Below, one piece after another: positions 1-6,389 of a DNA stretch of 9,132 nucleotides (within the stretch, counting starts at the first letter, position 1; each line of letters starts with the position of its first letter). Position numbers and translations under genes: made by a program. Under the pieces are notes generated by a model. That model was not told where the DNA came from. It saw nothing but the letters and a program-made list of their open reading frames with translations, and did no database searches. Where the stretch lies: positions 971-10,102 of the forward strand of contig PMNQ01000235.1 of NCBI GenBank assembly GCA_003162555.1. The letters run 5' to 3'. Origin of the DNA: Gammaproteobacteria bacterium. GTDB taxonomy: Bacteria > Pseudomonadota > Gammaproteobacteria > Steroidobacterales > Steroidobacteraceae.

Positions 1-2518
1 TGACAAGTTCGCTATGATTCCAGGCAGCGCCCGCCTCGATGGTGAGGCCGTTTGCGATGTGGACCGCGCCGGAGGTCTCCACGCCACGCACCCGGTAGTT
101 GCCCCCATTGGCGATCAAGGTAACATTCGCAAAGCCGAGCCCATACAGTGGGATCTGTGTCTGGTCCCAGTTCTCCAGGTAGAGCGCGCCATTCCATTGG
201 ATGCGCCGATCCAGCCACAGCGTCTTCCAGCCCAGTTCATTGTTGGTCAGGCTGTCGGGCGCAAAATTCACGGCCGCCACCCAACCGCCATGCTTGCCCG
301 CTTCCACCTGGTTGGGCATGCCATTGGCCGCCAAAGGCGACAAAAACGTCGGCGCACCCGGCGAACGATTGAAGCCGCCGGCGCGAAAGCCCTGCGACCA
401 GGTGTAGTAAAGCAGGGCATTCGCAGTAACTTGCCAGCTCAGGTTCGCCCGGCTCCTGAAGCCGGTGTAGGTCTTGTTGAGATGTTGAGCATCGATGTTG
501 AAAACGCTTGAGTGATTGATGCATGGATTGGGCACTGCCGGATTTCCGGTTAGCCAGCAACCCGAACTACCTACTGTCGAGCCGACTTCTGAGGTGTTGG
601 TGGTCGAGTAGCGCGTTCCGACCGTAAGCGTCAGCGCCTCTGGGATGAGATCGAAGTCGACCGACGTATAGGCGGCCTTTTGTGCGTAGCCACGCGTGAT
701 GTCGTCAAAGAATGCATCGCCAGGCGGCCGGACGTTCGGGTTGTTCGACGTCACTGGCGCACGTACAAACTCGACACCGTCGCCCGAATCGAACTGAACC
801 TGTGCGCCGTTCGGCAGGAACGGTGATCCGTTCAAGGTGTAGTAGCCGGTGGGCGGCCCTATGGGCTGGAAAGACTGCAGCGCCGTCAGATAGAACCAGT
901 CGACCTGTTCCTGAATCCGGTAGTTTTCATAAAACAAACCGCCGACACCGCGAATTCGCCTGTCACCCGGAGTGCTCACGCGCAATTCGTGACTCTCGTG
1001 CGTATTGTGTACGCGGTCATGCCAGGTCGAGCTGGGTGTAAAGCACTGCGGGGTGGCAAGTGCAGGCCCCGGAAAAGCGCATTGATAATAGCCGGCGGCA
1101 AAGCCGCGTGCGTATTGAGTGTAGTCCTGAACCTGGTCCACGTTGCGCGCCAGATAGCTGCCCGCGTAGAGGAGCTTCAGTGGACCCAGGCGGCCATTGA
1201 TCGTGAGTGCGGTATTTGCAACTTTGTCCTTGTCGTAGGAGGGATTGAAGAGCTGCACGCTTAAGGCCGGTTGCGGCTCACCCAGTGAATTCGCAGCCAT
1301 CTCGGTAAAGACACCGTCTGCCTCGAGGTGTTGATTGGACTGTGAAAAAAGCGCATCCCATTCATCATTGAACCGGTACAAGACCTCTGTGCGCAGGCCG
1401 GTGTACCTGACCGGATTGATATCGGCGGAGGCTATGCTGTGATTGTCGATCACGACACTGTTGGCCGGAACCTGGCCGCCAAAGATACGGAGCATGCTCA
1501 GGTCCGTTGGGGCACGCGCAAAGGTTGCGGGGACGTTGTCGATATATCCGCCGCGCTGCTCGTTGTAGATCACGGCACGCACGGCCAGCTTGTTGGCAAC
1601 GATCGGAATATTGACTGTGACGTCAACACTGCTGCTCTGATCGCCGTGCGCGGTCGTTGCGTAGCCCGCGTTCACGTTGGCTTCCGTCACATCGAGTTTC
1701 GGCTTCCGGGTGATGTAGCGCAGCACACCCGCTTCGGCGCCCGCCCCGAACAAGGTGCCCTGCGGACCCTCCAGAACTTCAATGCGTTCGAGGTCGGCGG
1801 CATAAATATCCAGGTTGCGGTTTGGAAGCTGCGCGGATTGCTCGTCAAGATACATCGCAACATTCGGGAAACTACCGATGACACCCGCTGACTGCAGGCC
1901 TCCGGCGGCGGTCGCAAGGCCGCGCACGTAAATATTGTTCTGACCGGGCCCTACTCCGTGCGCGGTGATACCAGGCAGGTATGTCACGAAATCATCGAAG
2001 GTGGTTGCGTTCAGCCTGGCGAGCGCCGCTCCGGTCAACACCTGCAGGGTCATCGGCACTCTCTGGGCGTACTCCTCGCGGCGGTTGGCCGTGACAATGA
2101 CCTCCTGCATGGAGTCGCCTGTGGGGATGTTCGTCGCGGCAGGCCGCGGAGCTGATACAGCGACGACGATGCGGATGCTGCGCGCTGTGAGGTATTCAAA
2201 CCTGAGTCCGGTGCCCTCGAGCAGCCGCGCGAGGGCGTTCGCGGCACTGAGACCCGCAGGCACCGCGTGCGATCTCTGGCGCCCCACAATCCCGGAAACA
2301 TAGACGAGCTGCAGGCCGGTTTCGCGCGCGAATTCTTCCAGCGCCTGCGCCAGCGGCTGTGCAGGAATGCCGCCCGTCAGTGCCGTGGATTCTGTGATCT
2401 GGGCCTGCACCGCCGAAGCAATCAGCAACGCCGCGGGAGTGCAGACCGAGAACGCCTGCAGCACCGGGGGCAGAAGCAACCGGATGCGTTTTGATTTGCG
2501 ACGTGGATGTCGTTTCAT
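1..2518 (-). CDS. TonB-dependent outer-membrane receptor with STN signalling domain (3' end beyond window)
   Basis: My translation gives one uninterrupted minus-strand frame from ATG at 2518 to the left edge: 839 residues, C-terminus missing. Domains in order: basic N-terminus and hydrophobic signal peptide (about 1-39, likely cut in AVQA/Q); STN domain about 45-122 (IPAQPLAQALEEFARETGLQ); TonB-box-like MQEVIVTA at 137-144; plug about 147-275 with NNIYVRG, LERIEVLEGPQGTLFGAG and GVLRYITRKP; then beta-barrel with the family signature YYTWSQGFRAGGFNR (704-718) and LTNNELGWKTLWLD (757-770). By family knowledge it imports a ligand through the outer membrane using TonB/ExbBD energy, and the STN domain signals to FecR. 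The FecR and sigma genes lie just upstream on the same strand, which supports transducer function. Two cysteine pairs (480/492, 654/666) probably lie in surface loops. The ligand cannot be read from sequence; iron is not assured, and glycans or other compounds are possible. The upstream Shine-Dalgarno is weak (GGA). Confidence 0.95.
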   Translation of the reverse strand, partial: MKRHPRRKSKRIRLLLPPVLQAFSVCTPAALLIASAVQAQITESTALTGGIPAQPLAQALEEFARETGLQLVYVSGIVGRQRSHAVPAGLSAANALARLLEGTGLRFEYLTARSIRIVVAVSAPRPAATNIPTGDSMQEVIVTANRREEYAQRVPMTLQVLTGAALARLNATTFDDFVTYLPGITAHGVGPGQNNIYVRGLATAAGGLQSAGVIGSFPNVAMYLDEQSAQLPNRNLDIYAADLERIEVLEGPQGTLFGAGAEAGVLRYITRKPKLDVTEANVNAGYATTAHGDQSSSVDVTVNIPIVANKLAVRAVIYNEQRGGYIDNVPATFARAPTDLSMLRIFGGQVPANSVVIDNHSIASADINPVRYTGLRTEVLYRFNDEWDALFSQSNQHLEADGVFTEMAANSLGEPQPALSVQLFNPSYDKDKVANTALTINGRLGPLKLLYAGSYLARNVDQVQDYTQYARGFAAGYYQCAFPGPALATPQCFTPSSTWHDRVHNTHESHELRVSTPGDRRIRGVGGLFYENYRIQEQVDWFYLTALQSFQPIGPPTGYYTLNGSPFLPNGAQVQFDSGDGVEFVRAPVTSNNPNVRPPGDAFFDDITRGYAQKAAYTSVDFDLIPEALTLTVGTRYSTTNTSEVGSTVGSSGCWLTGNPAVPNPCINHSSVFNIDAQHLNKTYTGFRSRANLSWQVTANALLYYTWSQGFRAGGFNRSPGAPTFLSPLAANGMPNQVEAGKHGGWVAAVNFAPDSLTNNELGWKTLWLDRRIQWNGALYLENWDQTQIPLYGLGFANVTLIANGGNYRVRGVETSGAVHIANGLTIEAGAAWNHSELV

Positions 2519-2600
2519 GCGAGTCCAGTGTGGGCATCCCGGCGCCTTGTCCCGGGAATCATAGCGCGGGTCGCAAAATCCGGTGGTTCAGTGGCTCGCC
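2519..2600 (-). other. Intergenic spacer between fecR-like gene and receptor gene, with small inverted repeat
   Basis: This 82-nt gap separates the FecR-like stop from the receptor ATG. It contains a 6-bp inverted repeat (TCCCGG at 2537-2542 and CCGGGA at 2552-2557, loop 9 nt) with no T-tract, so it is not a normal rho-independent terminator. I see no clear sigma70 boxes. The receptor may be read through from the sigma/FecR genes, or it may have its own ECF-sigma promoter, as fecA does in the E. coli fec system. The sequence does not decide between these. Confidence 0.4.
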
Positions 2601-3671
2601 TCAGTCCCGCGATACCCGAATGGCGCTCGCGGTAACCTCCACCCGCACTCCCTTGAGACTGCGCAGGAAAGCGATGAACGCTGCGCTGTCGTCGGTGGCG
2701 AACACTCCGCTTATGTGCATGGTCCGCAACTCAGGTGTCACGATCTCGATTGGCTTGGCCAGGTAGCGATTGAATTCAGCCGCTACCTGCTCCAGCTTTT
2801 CATCGTGAAACACAATCTGCCGATGCAACCAGGACGTTGCGCCCTTGGCATCAACGGCCACCGGCGAGGCCGGCCATGCCCCCTTGGCCACGCGGATCTG
2901 CTGATCGGCGGTCAGCTCTATGTACGGTGGCGACTGCGCTTGTCCCGGGTTCGTCTGGCCGACGTTCACGCGCCCCTCGATTACCGTAACGAGCGTCGAA
3001 CTCTGCTCCAGACGCACATCGAACTTCGTGCCAAGGTCGATGACCTGCGCAGAGCCAGCCTGCACCCGAAAGGCGCGCTGGGCCGCGTGGACGACTTCGA
3101 ACGCCGCCTGCCCCGATTCAAGTATGACGAGACGTTCATTCTTGCTGTAGCGGACGCTGACCGCACTATCGGTGTTCAGGTGCAGTACTGAATCGTCTGG
3201 CAGTCGCTGAGTCAGCTGCTCACCATGCCGTGTCGACAGGTGCAGGGTCGCAAAGCCGTCGGGCGCCAATGCCTTTTGATCACTGGCCGGGTTCCAGATC
3301 CGCAGCATGCCGACGGCCAACGCCGCGACCGCGGCCATGGCCGCGATGGCTGGGAGCCAGCCGCCGAAGGGTCTGCCCCGAACGGTCTCTGTCGCGCGCG
3401 GCCAGAGCCGTTTCACGGAGATTTCATCCTCAGCCCGCGCACGCGCCAGGATCGCCTCCACGGAATAATCCGGATCGCTGCGGGCCTGCTGGAGATCGCG
3501 TGCAACGGCGGACACGCCGAGAAACTCCTCGATGTGGACCGGCGAGGCTTTGAACCAGGCCTCCAGGGCTGCAGCGTCCCGCGCATCGAGCGGCCCTTCC
3601 TTGTTCGCCAGGAACCACTCGCCCGCCTGTTCGGCGATTGCGGCGCGAGCCTTCTCTTCGTTGGAGTTCAT
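2601..3671 (-). CDS. FecR-type transmembrane anti-sigma/sigma regulator
   Basis: This 356-residue protein relays the surface signal from the receptor's STN domain to the ECF sigma factor. The cytoplasmic N-terminal domain (about 8-52, DUF4880-like) has the conserved tryptophans W19 and W39 in EWFLANKEG and LEAWFKASPVH. One inner-membrane helix follows at about 104-123 (GWLPAIAAMAAVAALAVGML). The periplasmic FecR domain spans about 146-238 (LPDDSVLHLNTDSAVSVRYS, DLGTKFDVR, VIEGRVNVG), and a C-terminal STN-like/DUF4974 domain about 286-353 (IVFHDEKLEQVAAEFNRYL). I chose ATG 3671 because it lies 4 nt after the sigma stop, has a G-rich Shine-Dalgarno (GGGGTGAGG, 3682-3674) overlapping that stop, and puts the domain at the usual distance from the N-terminus. 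An ATG at 3728 would add 19 residues inside the sigma gene. The tight spacing implies translational coupling with the sigma factor. Whether it inhibits or activates the sigma factor is not visible. Confidence 0.94.
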   Translation of the reverse strand: MNSNEEKARAAIAEQAGEWFLANKEGPLDARDAAALEAWFKASPVHIEEFLGVSAVARDLQQARSDPDYSVEAILARARAEDEISVKRLWPRATETVRGRPFGGWLPAIAAMAAVAALAVGMLRIWNPASDQKALAPDGFATLHLSTRHGEQLTQRLPDDSVLHLNTDSAVSVRYSKNERLVILESGQAAFEVVHAAQRAFRVQAGSAQVIDLGTKFDVRLEQSSTLVTVIEGRVNVGQTNPGQAQSPPYIELTADQQIRVAKGAWPASPVAVDAKGATSWLHRQIVFHDEKLEQVAAEFNRYLAKPIEIVTPELRTMHISGVFATDDSAAFIAFLRSLKGVRVEVTASAIRVSRD

Positions 3672-3675
3672 GACC

Positions 3676-4197
3676 TCACCCCATCCGCGCCATGCGGCGT
3701 CGACAGTGACCAAGCGCTTGCGCCACATACTTCTTCGCCATCTGTGGGGAAACTCCGAGGTGCATGGCGATCTCCCGAAACGTAAGATCGTGTGTAAAGC
3801 GCAGCTCCACCGCGGCGCGGGCCTTTGGACGAAGCTGCTTCAGCACGATGCCGAGGCGTGCAACACGCTGCGTCGCGTCGAGATCGCCATCGAACATCGG
3901 CAAGGTCCAGAGCTGTTCCTGCGCCGAGCTCTCGTCGATATGGACACCGCTCGCCTGCCGTCGATCGAGCACCGCGTTTTCCTTCACCAGGTTGCTGGCC
4001 ACTGTGTAGAGGTACCCGACCGGGTTGCGTATCGCCGCCGGATCGCGTATCCGCAGCATCCGCAGGTATACCTCCTGAGCCAGGTCCGCCGCATCGGCCT
4101 TGCTGCGGATGCGCCGCAGAAAAAACGACTGCAGAGCCGCCCGATGCTCGGCAAACAGCCGCCCTACCAGCGATGGTTTCGGCTCAGGCCCCGTCAT
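3676..4197 (-). CDS. ECF RNA polymerase sigma factor, FecI type
   Basis: This 173-residue protein is of normal length for a FecI-like ECF sigma factor. Sigma region 2 occupies about 12-80, with DLAQEVYLRM at 38-47 (core-binding helix) and NPVGYLYTVASNLVKE at 58-73. Region 4 occupies about 112-165, with LRPKARAAVELRF and a helix-turn-helix around LTFREIAMHLGVSPQMAKKY (138-157) for -35 recognition. There is no sigma region 3, as expected. By family knowledge it directs transcription of the partner receptor gene when released or activated by FecR. The start is ATG 4197: an in-frame TGA lies 24 nt upstream and no other start codon falls between them. The best purine-rich stretch (GAGGTGAGGG, 4225-4216) is 18 nt from the ATG, which is too far for a standard Shine-Dalgarno, so translation may be weak. 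It is first gene of the minus-strand signalling cassette. Confidence 0.94.
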   Translation of the reverse strand: MTGPEPKPSLVGRLFAEHRAALQSFFLRRIRSKADAADLAQEVYLRMLRIRDPAAIRNPVGYLYTVASNLVKENAVLDRRQASGVHIDESSAQEQLWTLPMFDGDLDATQRVARLGIVLKQLRPKARAAVELRFTHDLTFREIAMHLGVSPQMAKKYVAQALGHCRRRMARMG

Positions 4198-4227
4198 GGT
4201 GGTGCACGCAAATTGCCCTCACCTCGT

Positions 4228-4256
4228 ATAAGAGTGCCGCGGGTCCGAATTGGCAA
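4228..4256 (-). promoter_or_regulatory. Candidate sigma70-like promoter for the sigma factor gene
   Basis: On the minus strand TTGCCA (4256-4251; 5 of 6 to the -35 consensus) is followed after 17 nt by TCTTAT (4233-4228; 4 of 6 to the -10 consensus). Transcription would begin roughly at 4221, about 25 nt before the sigma ATG. This is a pattern match by eye in a short divergent intergenic region and could be chance. Confidence 0.33.
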
Positions 4257-4352
4257 CCAGATTTTTCGCGAGTCTCAAGGGTGTCCAAACTGCGCCGCGA
4301 GGACTCTCTACATGTGAACCAATTATTGACGGTCGCATCCAGTGCCTGTGGT

Positions 4353-4359
4353 GAGGGAG
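4353..4359 (+). promoter_or_regulatory. Ribosome binding site deciding the lipoprotein start
   Basis: GAGGGAG sits 6 nt before ATG 4366, an ideal distance. It favours this ATG over the in-frame GTG codons at 4342 and 4351. The chosen start also gives a lipoprotein signal peptide of normal length. Confidence 0.75.
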
Positions 4360-4365
4360 TTGACA

Positions 4366-6351
4366 ATGAAACCCAATTTTCGCCAGATGACTCGAATCCT
4401 CTGCGTCGCAGGCGTGCTGGCAGCGCTGACCGCGTGCGGCGGGGGCGGGGATGGCGGGGGTGGCTCGACTGTGGTGGGGCAGCCGATGATCGCTGCCGGC
4501 TCACCGCCTGCAGGTACGACCGGGACCGACTACGGGGCCTACATATTCACCGTCGCGAGCGGTGGTGCGTACCCATTCACCTGGTCCGAAACCGGGGCGC
4601 TGCCGCCGGGCATGACCTTTAGCTCGGCGGGACAACTCTCCGGAACACCCGTGAGCGCCGGTACTTTCGCATTCACGGTCAAGGTCACCGACTCGTCGAC
4701 TCCGGCACTTACCGCGACCCTGCCCATCAGCCTCGCGATCGATGCGATGATGGTTACTCCGGGGCAAACGCCGCCGGCGGGTGTGCACGGCACCCTGTAT
4801 GGTTTCGCGTTCAGCACCACAGGCGGTGTTTTGCCGCTCAGCTGGGTAGTCACGGCTGGCACTTTGCCGCCGGGCCTTGTGCTCGATCCCGACGGTACGC
4901 TCGAGGGTACGCCAACCACCGCGAGCCCGACACCGTTCGCTTTTACGGTCACCGCTACCGATAGCAGCACGCCGACCCCGGCAACGAGCTCGGCTGACTT
5001 TGCGATTACGGTCAGCGAACCCCCGCCGCCAACCATCAACGACACGCCGCCGCCCACAGCGACTGTGGGTTCGCCGTTTAGCTTCCAATTTACGACAAGC
5101 GACGGACTCGCTCCGTTCGTCTGGACTGCTCAGAGCGCGCCGATGGCAGGATTGGCCCTCAGCCCTGACGGTATTCTGAGTGGCACACCGTCAATGGCGG
5201 GCATTTTCCCCATCACGCTGACGGTCAAGGACTCACTGAACCAGAGTTCGGCAGCCACATCATTCATAGTTCACGTCGCCCAGGCCCGGCCCGTGGCGGC
5301 GTTCGCGCCGACGGGAAACATGGCCGTCGCCCGTTACGGGCATACGGCGACGCTGCTGCCCAACGGGCGCGTACTCATCGCCGGCGGCAACGACGGGGCG
5401 TCATGGTTGGCATCCGCAGAATTGTATGATCCGGCGACTCAGACCTTCAGCGCAACCGGCTACATGACGATGGCGCGGGTCGCTCAAAACGCTACGCTGC
5501 TGGCAAATTCGACCTTGCCGAACTACGGCAAGGTCCTGATAGCCGGGGGCGGGGATTTATCCGCGGAGCTCTTTGATTCGACGGCCGGCACGTTCACGGC
5601 GACTGGCAGCATGAATGCGCAGCATATGGGCCAGACCGCCACTCTTTTGTTGAACGGCAAGGTGTTGGTCGCAGGAGGTGAAACGACCAGTGCGGAGCTA
5701 TTCGACCCGACCACCGGCTCGTTTACAGCAACCGGCGACTTGACGGTCTCGCGAGCCGGGCATACGGCGACGCTGTTGCCCGACGGTCGTGTTCTGATCA
5801 CCGGGGGCGTGTTGAACTTCGGGGCCGGCGGCACCTATCCAGTGCCCAGCTCACCCGGGGATGCTTCCGCGGAAATCTACAATCCCGCAACTGGTACGTT
5901 TACGTCGACCGGCAGCATGAGCGAGGGACGCACTGGGCATACCGCGACGGCGCTGGTCGACGGTACCGTCCTGATCACCGGCACGGACAACACGGCCGAG
6001 ATATTCAGCCCCGCGTCAGGAGCCTTCTCAGTAGCTGGTGCGCTAGAAACGCAACGATGCGGAGGCACGGCCACTGCGCGCAACGACAGCACGGTCCTCG
6101 TCGCGGGAGGCCGCATCTGCGGCGGTCGTGCACCCGTGTCGCTCGCCACGTCAGAGCTATTCGCTCCCGAAAGCGGCGGCTTCATGGCGACAGGTTTGCT
6201 CAATACGCCCCGGGATGGACATACGGCGACGCTGCTGGTCGATGGCTCGGTGCTCTTGACGGGCGGAACCAATCACGAACACTCATGCCACCCCGGTGGC
6301 CCTTGTTCCGGCGTAGACACCGTGCTCTCGTCGGCTGAACTGTTCAAGTAG
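4366..6351 (+). CDS. Lipoprotein with three Ig-like domains and a Kelch-like beta-propeller
   Basis: This 661-residue protein is exported and lipid-anchored. The signal peptide ends in lipobox LTAC with Cys24, followed by a glycine linker (GGGGDGGGGS, 25-34). Gly at +2 fits outer-membrane sorting. Three putative Ig-like (He_PIG/cadherin-like) domains lie at about 38-126, 128-217 and 219-305. Each carries LPPG(L/M) or a related turn, (G/E)GTP or SGTP, and FTVTATDS/FTVKVTDS strands. Residues 313-661 hold about seven repeats of the pattern GHTATLLPDGRVLITGG...SAELFDPATGTFTATGSM, each 40-60 residues, typical of Kelch/galactose-oxidase-like propellers. The isolated FAPTGNM strand at 313-319 would complete the last blade, which ends at SAELFK, closing the ring. 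I see no catalytic motif. Likely role: surface binding of a glycan or protein, or adhesion; specific function unknown. It is divergent from the signalling cassette, which may be coincidence. Blade 7 carries a Cys/His-rich insertion (636-649). Confidence 0.9.
   Translation: MKPNFRQMTRILCVAGVLAALTACGGGGDGGGGSTVVGQPMIAAGSPPAGTTGTDYGAYIFTVASGGAYPFTWSETGALPPGMTFSSAGQLSGTPVSAGTFAFTVKVTDSSTPALTATLPISLAIDAMMVTPGQTPPAGVHGTLYGFAFSTTGGVLPLSWVVTAGTLPPGLVLDPDGTLEGTPTTASPTPFAFTVTATDSSTPTPATSSADFAITVSEPPPPTINDTPPPTATVGSPFSFQFTTSDGLAPFVWTAQSAPMAGLALSPDGILSGTPSMAGIFPITLTVKDSLNQSSAATSFIVHVAQARPVAAFAPTGNMAVARYGHTATLLPNGRVLIAGGNDGASWLASAELYDPATQTFSATGYMTMARVAQNATLLANSTLPNYGKVLIAGGGDLSAELFDSTAGTFTATGSMNAQHMGQTATLLLNGKVLVAGGETTSAELFDPTTGSFTATGDLTVSRAGHTATLLPDGRVLITGGVLNFGAGGTYPVPSSPGDASAEIYNPATGTFTSTGSMSEGRTGHTATALVDGTVLITGTDNTAEIFSPASGAFSVAGALETQRCGGTATARNDSTVLVAGGRICGGRAPVSLATSELFAPESGGFMATGLLNTPRDGHTATLLVDGSVLLTGGTNHEHSCHPGGPCSGVDTVLSSAELFK
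5338..6240 (+). repeat. Near-identical short DNA repeats within the Kelch repeat region
   Basis: The DNA coding for GHTATLL(P/V) recurs at 5338-5361, 5758-5781, 5937-5960 and 6217-6240. The first two share 18 identical bases (5338-5355 and 5758-5775), and the first and last share 18 identical bases (5341-5358 and 6220-6237). The 5937 copy has diverged. These are internal duplications of the propeller blade unit, not a mobile element. Their DNA-level similarity suggests recent duplication or gene conversion between blades. Confidence 0.8.
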
Positions 6352-6389
6352 CGTATGGGCGGCAGTCATGGATGCAGTAACCTTGTGCA

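Larger units (their letters stand above)
4198..4365. other. Divergent intergenic region between sigma factor and Ig/Kelch lipoprotein genes
   Basis: This 168-nt region is the only place from which both the minus-strand signalling cassette and the plus-strand lipoprotein gene can be started. A TTGACG hexamer at 4325-4330 could be a plus-strand -35 box, but the sequence 17 nt later (TGTGGT) is a poor -10. I found no strong operator-like palindrome, Fur-box-like AT-rich inverted repeat or riboswitch. Regulation from here is therefore unresolved. Confidence 0.5.

Noticed and set aside
14..511. Plus-strand open frame of 165 codons and others at 712-1041, 989-1264, 1439-1891 and 1965-2303
   Set aside because: All are antisense to the TonB-dependent receptor, whose reading frame is continuous and rich in family motifs. 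The antisense products have no recognisable domain.
237..560. Minus-strand frame of 107 codons, and another at 2196-2537
   Set aside because: These are out-of-frame shadows on the receptor strand. The receptor frame itself runs through both without a stop, and the 2196-2537 frame has a biased composition and no domain.
2537..2557. Inverted repeat TCCCGG/CCGGGA as a transcription terminator
   Set aside because: The stem is only 6 bp and there is no T-run on either strand, so it does not meet the pattern of a rho-independent terminator.
4267..4306. GAGTC/GACTC arms as an operator palindrome in the divergent region
   Set aside because: Only 5-bp arms separated by about 27 nt, which is within what chance gives in this composition.
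2583..4622. Large plus-strand open frames (2583-3191, 3225-3785, 3532-4317, 3825-4622)
   Set aside because: They lie opposite the FecR-like and sigma factor genes, both of which have clear family signatures. High GC makes long antisense frames common.
4184..5088. Minus-strand frames of 106, 195 and 172 codons opposite the lipoprotein N-terminal half
   Set aside because: They show repeat-like shadow composition opposite a lipoprotein gene with a good ribosome binding site, lipobox and Ig-like domains.
5338..6240. Regular repeats considered as a CRISPR array or tandem satellite
   Set aside because: Spacing is irregular (about 180-420 nt), the copies are in frame and encode Kelch-blade motifs, so they are protein repeats.
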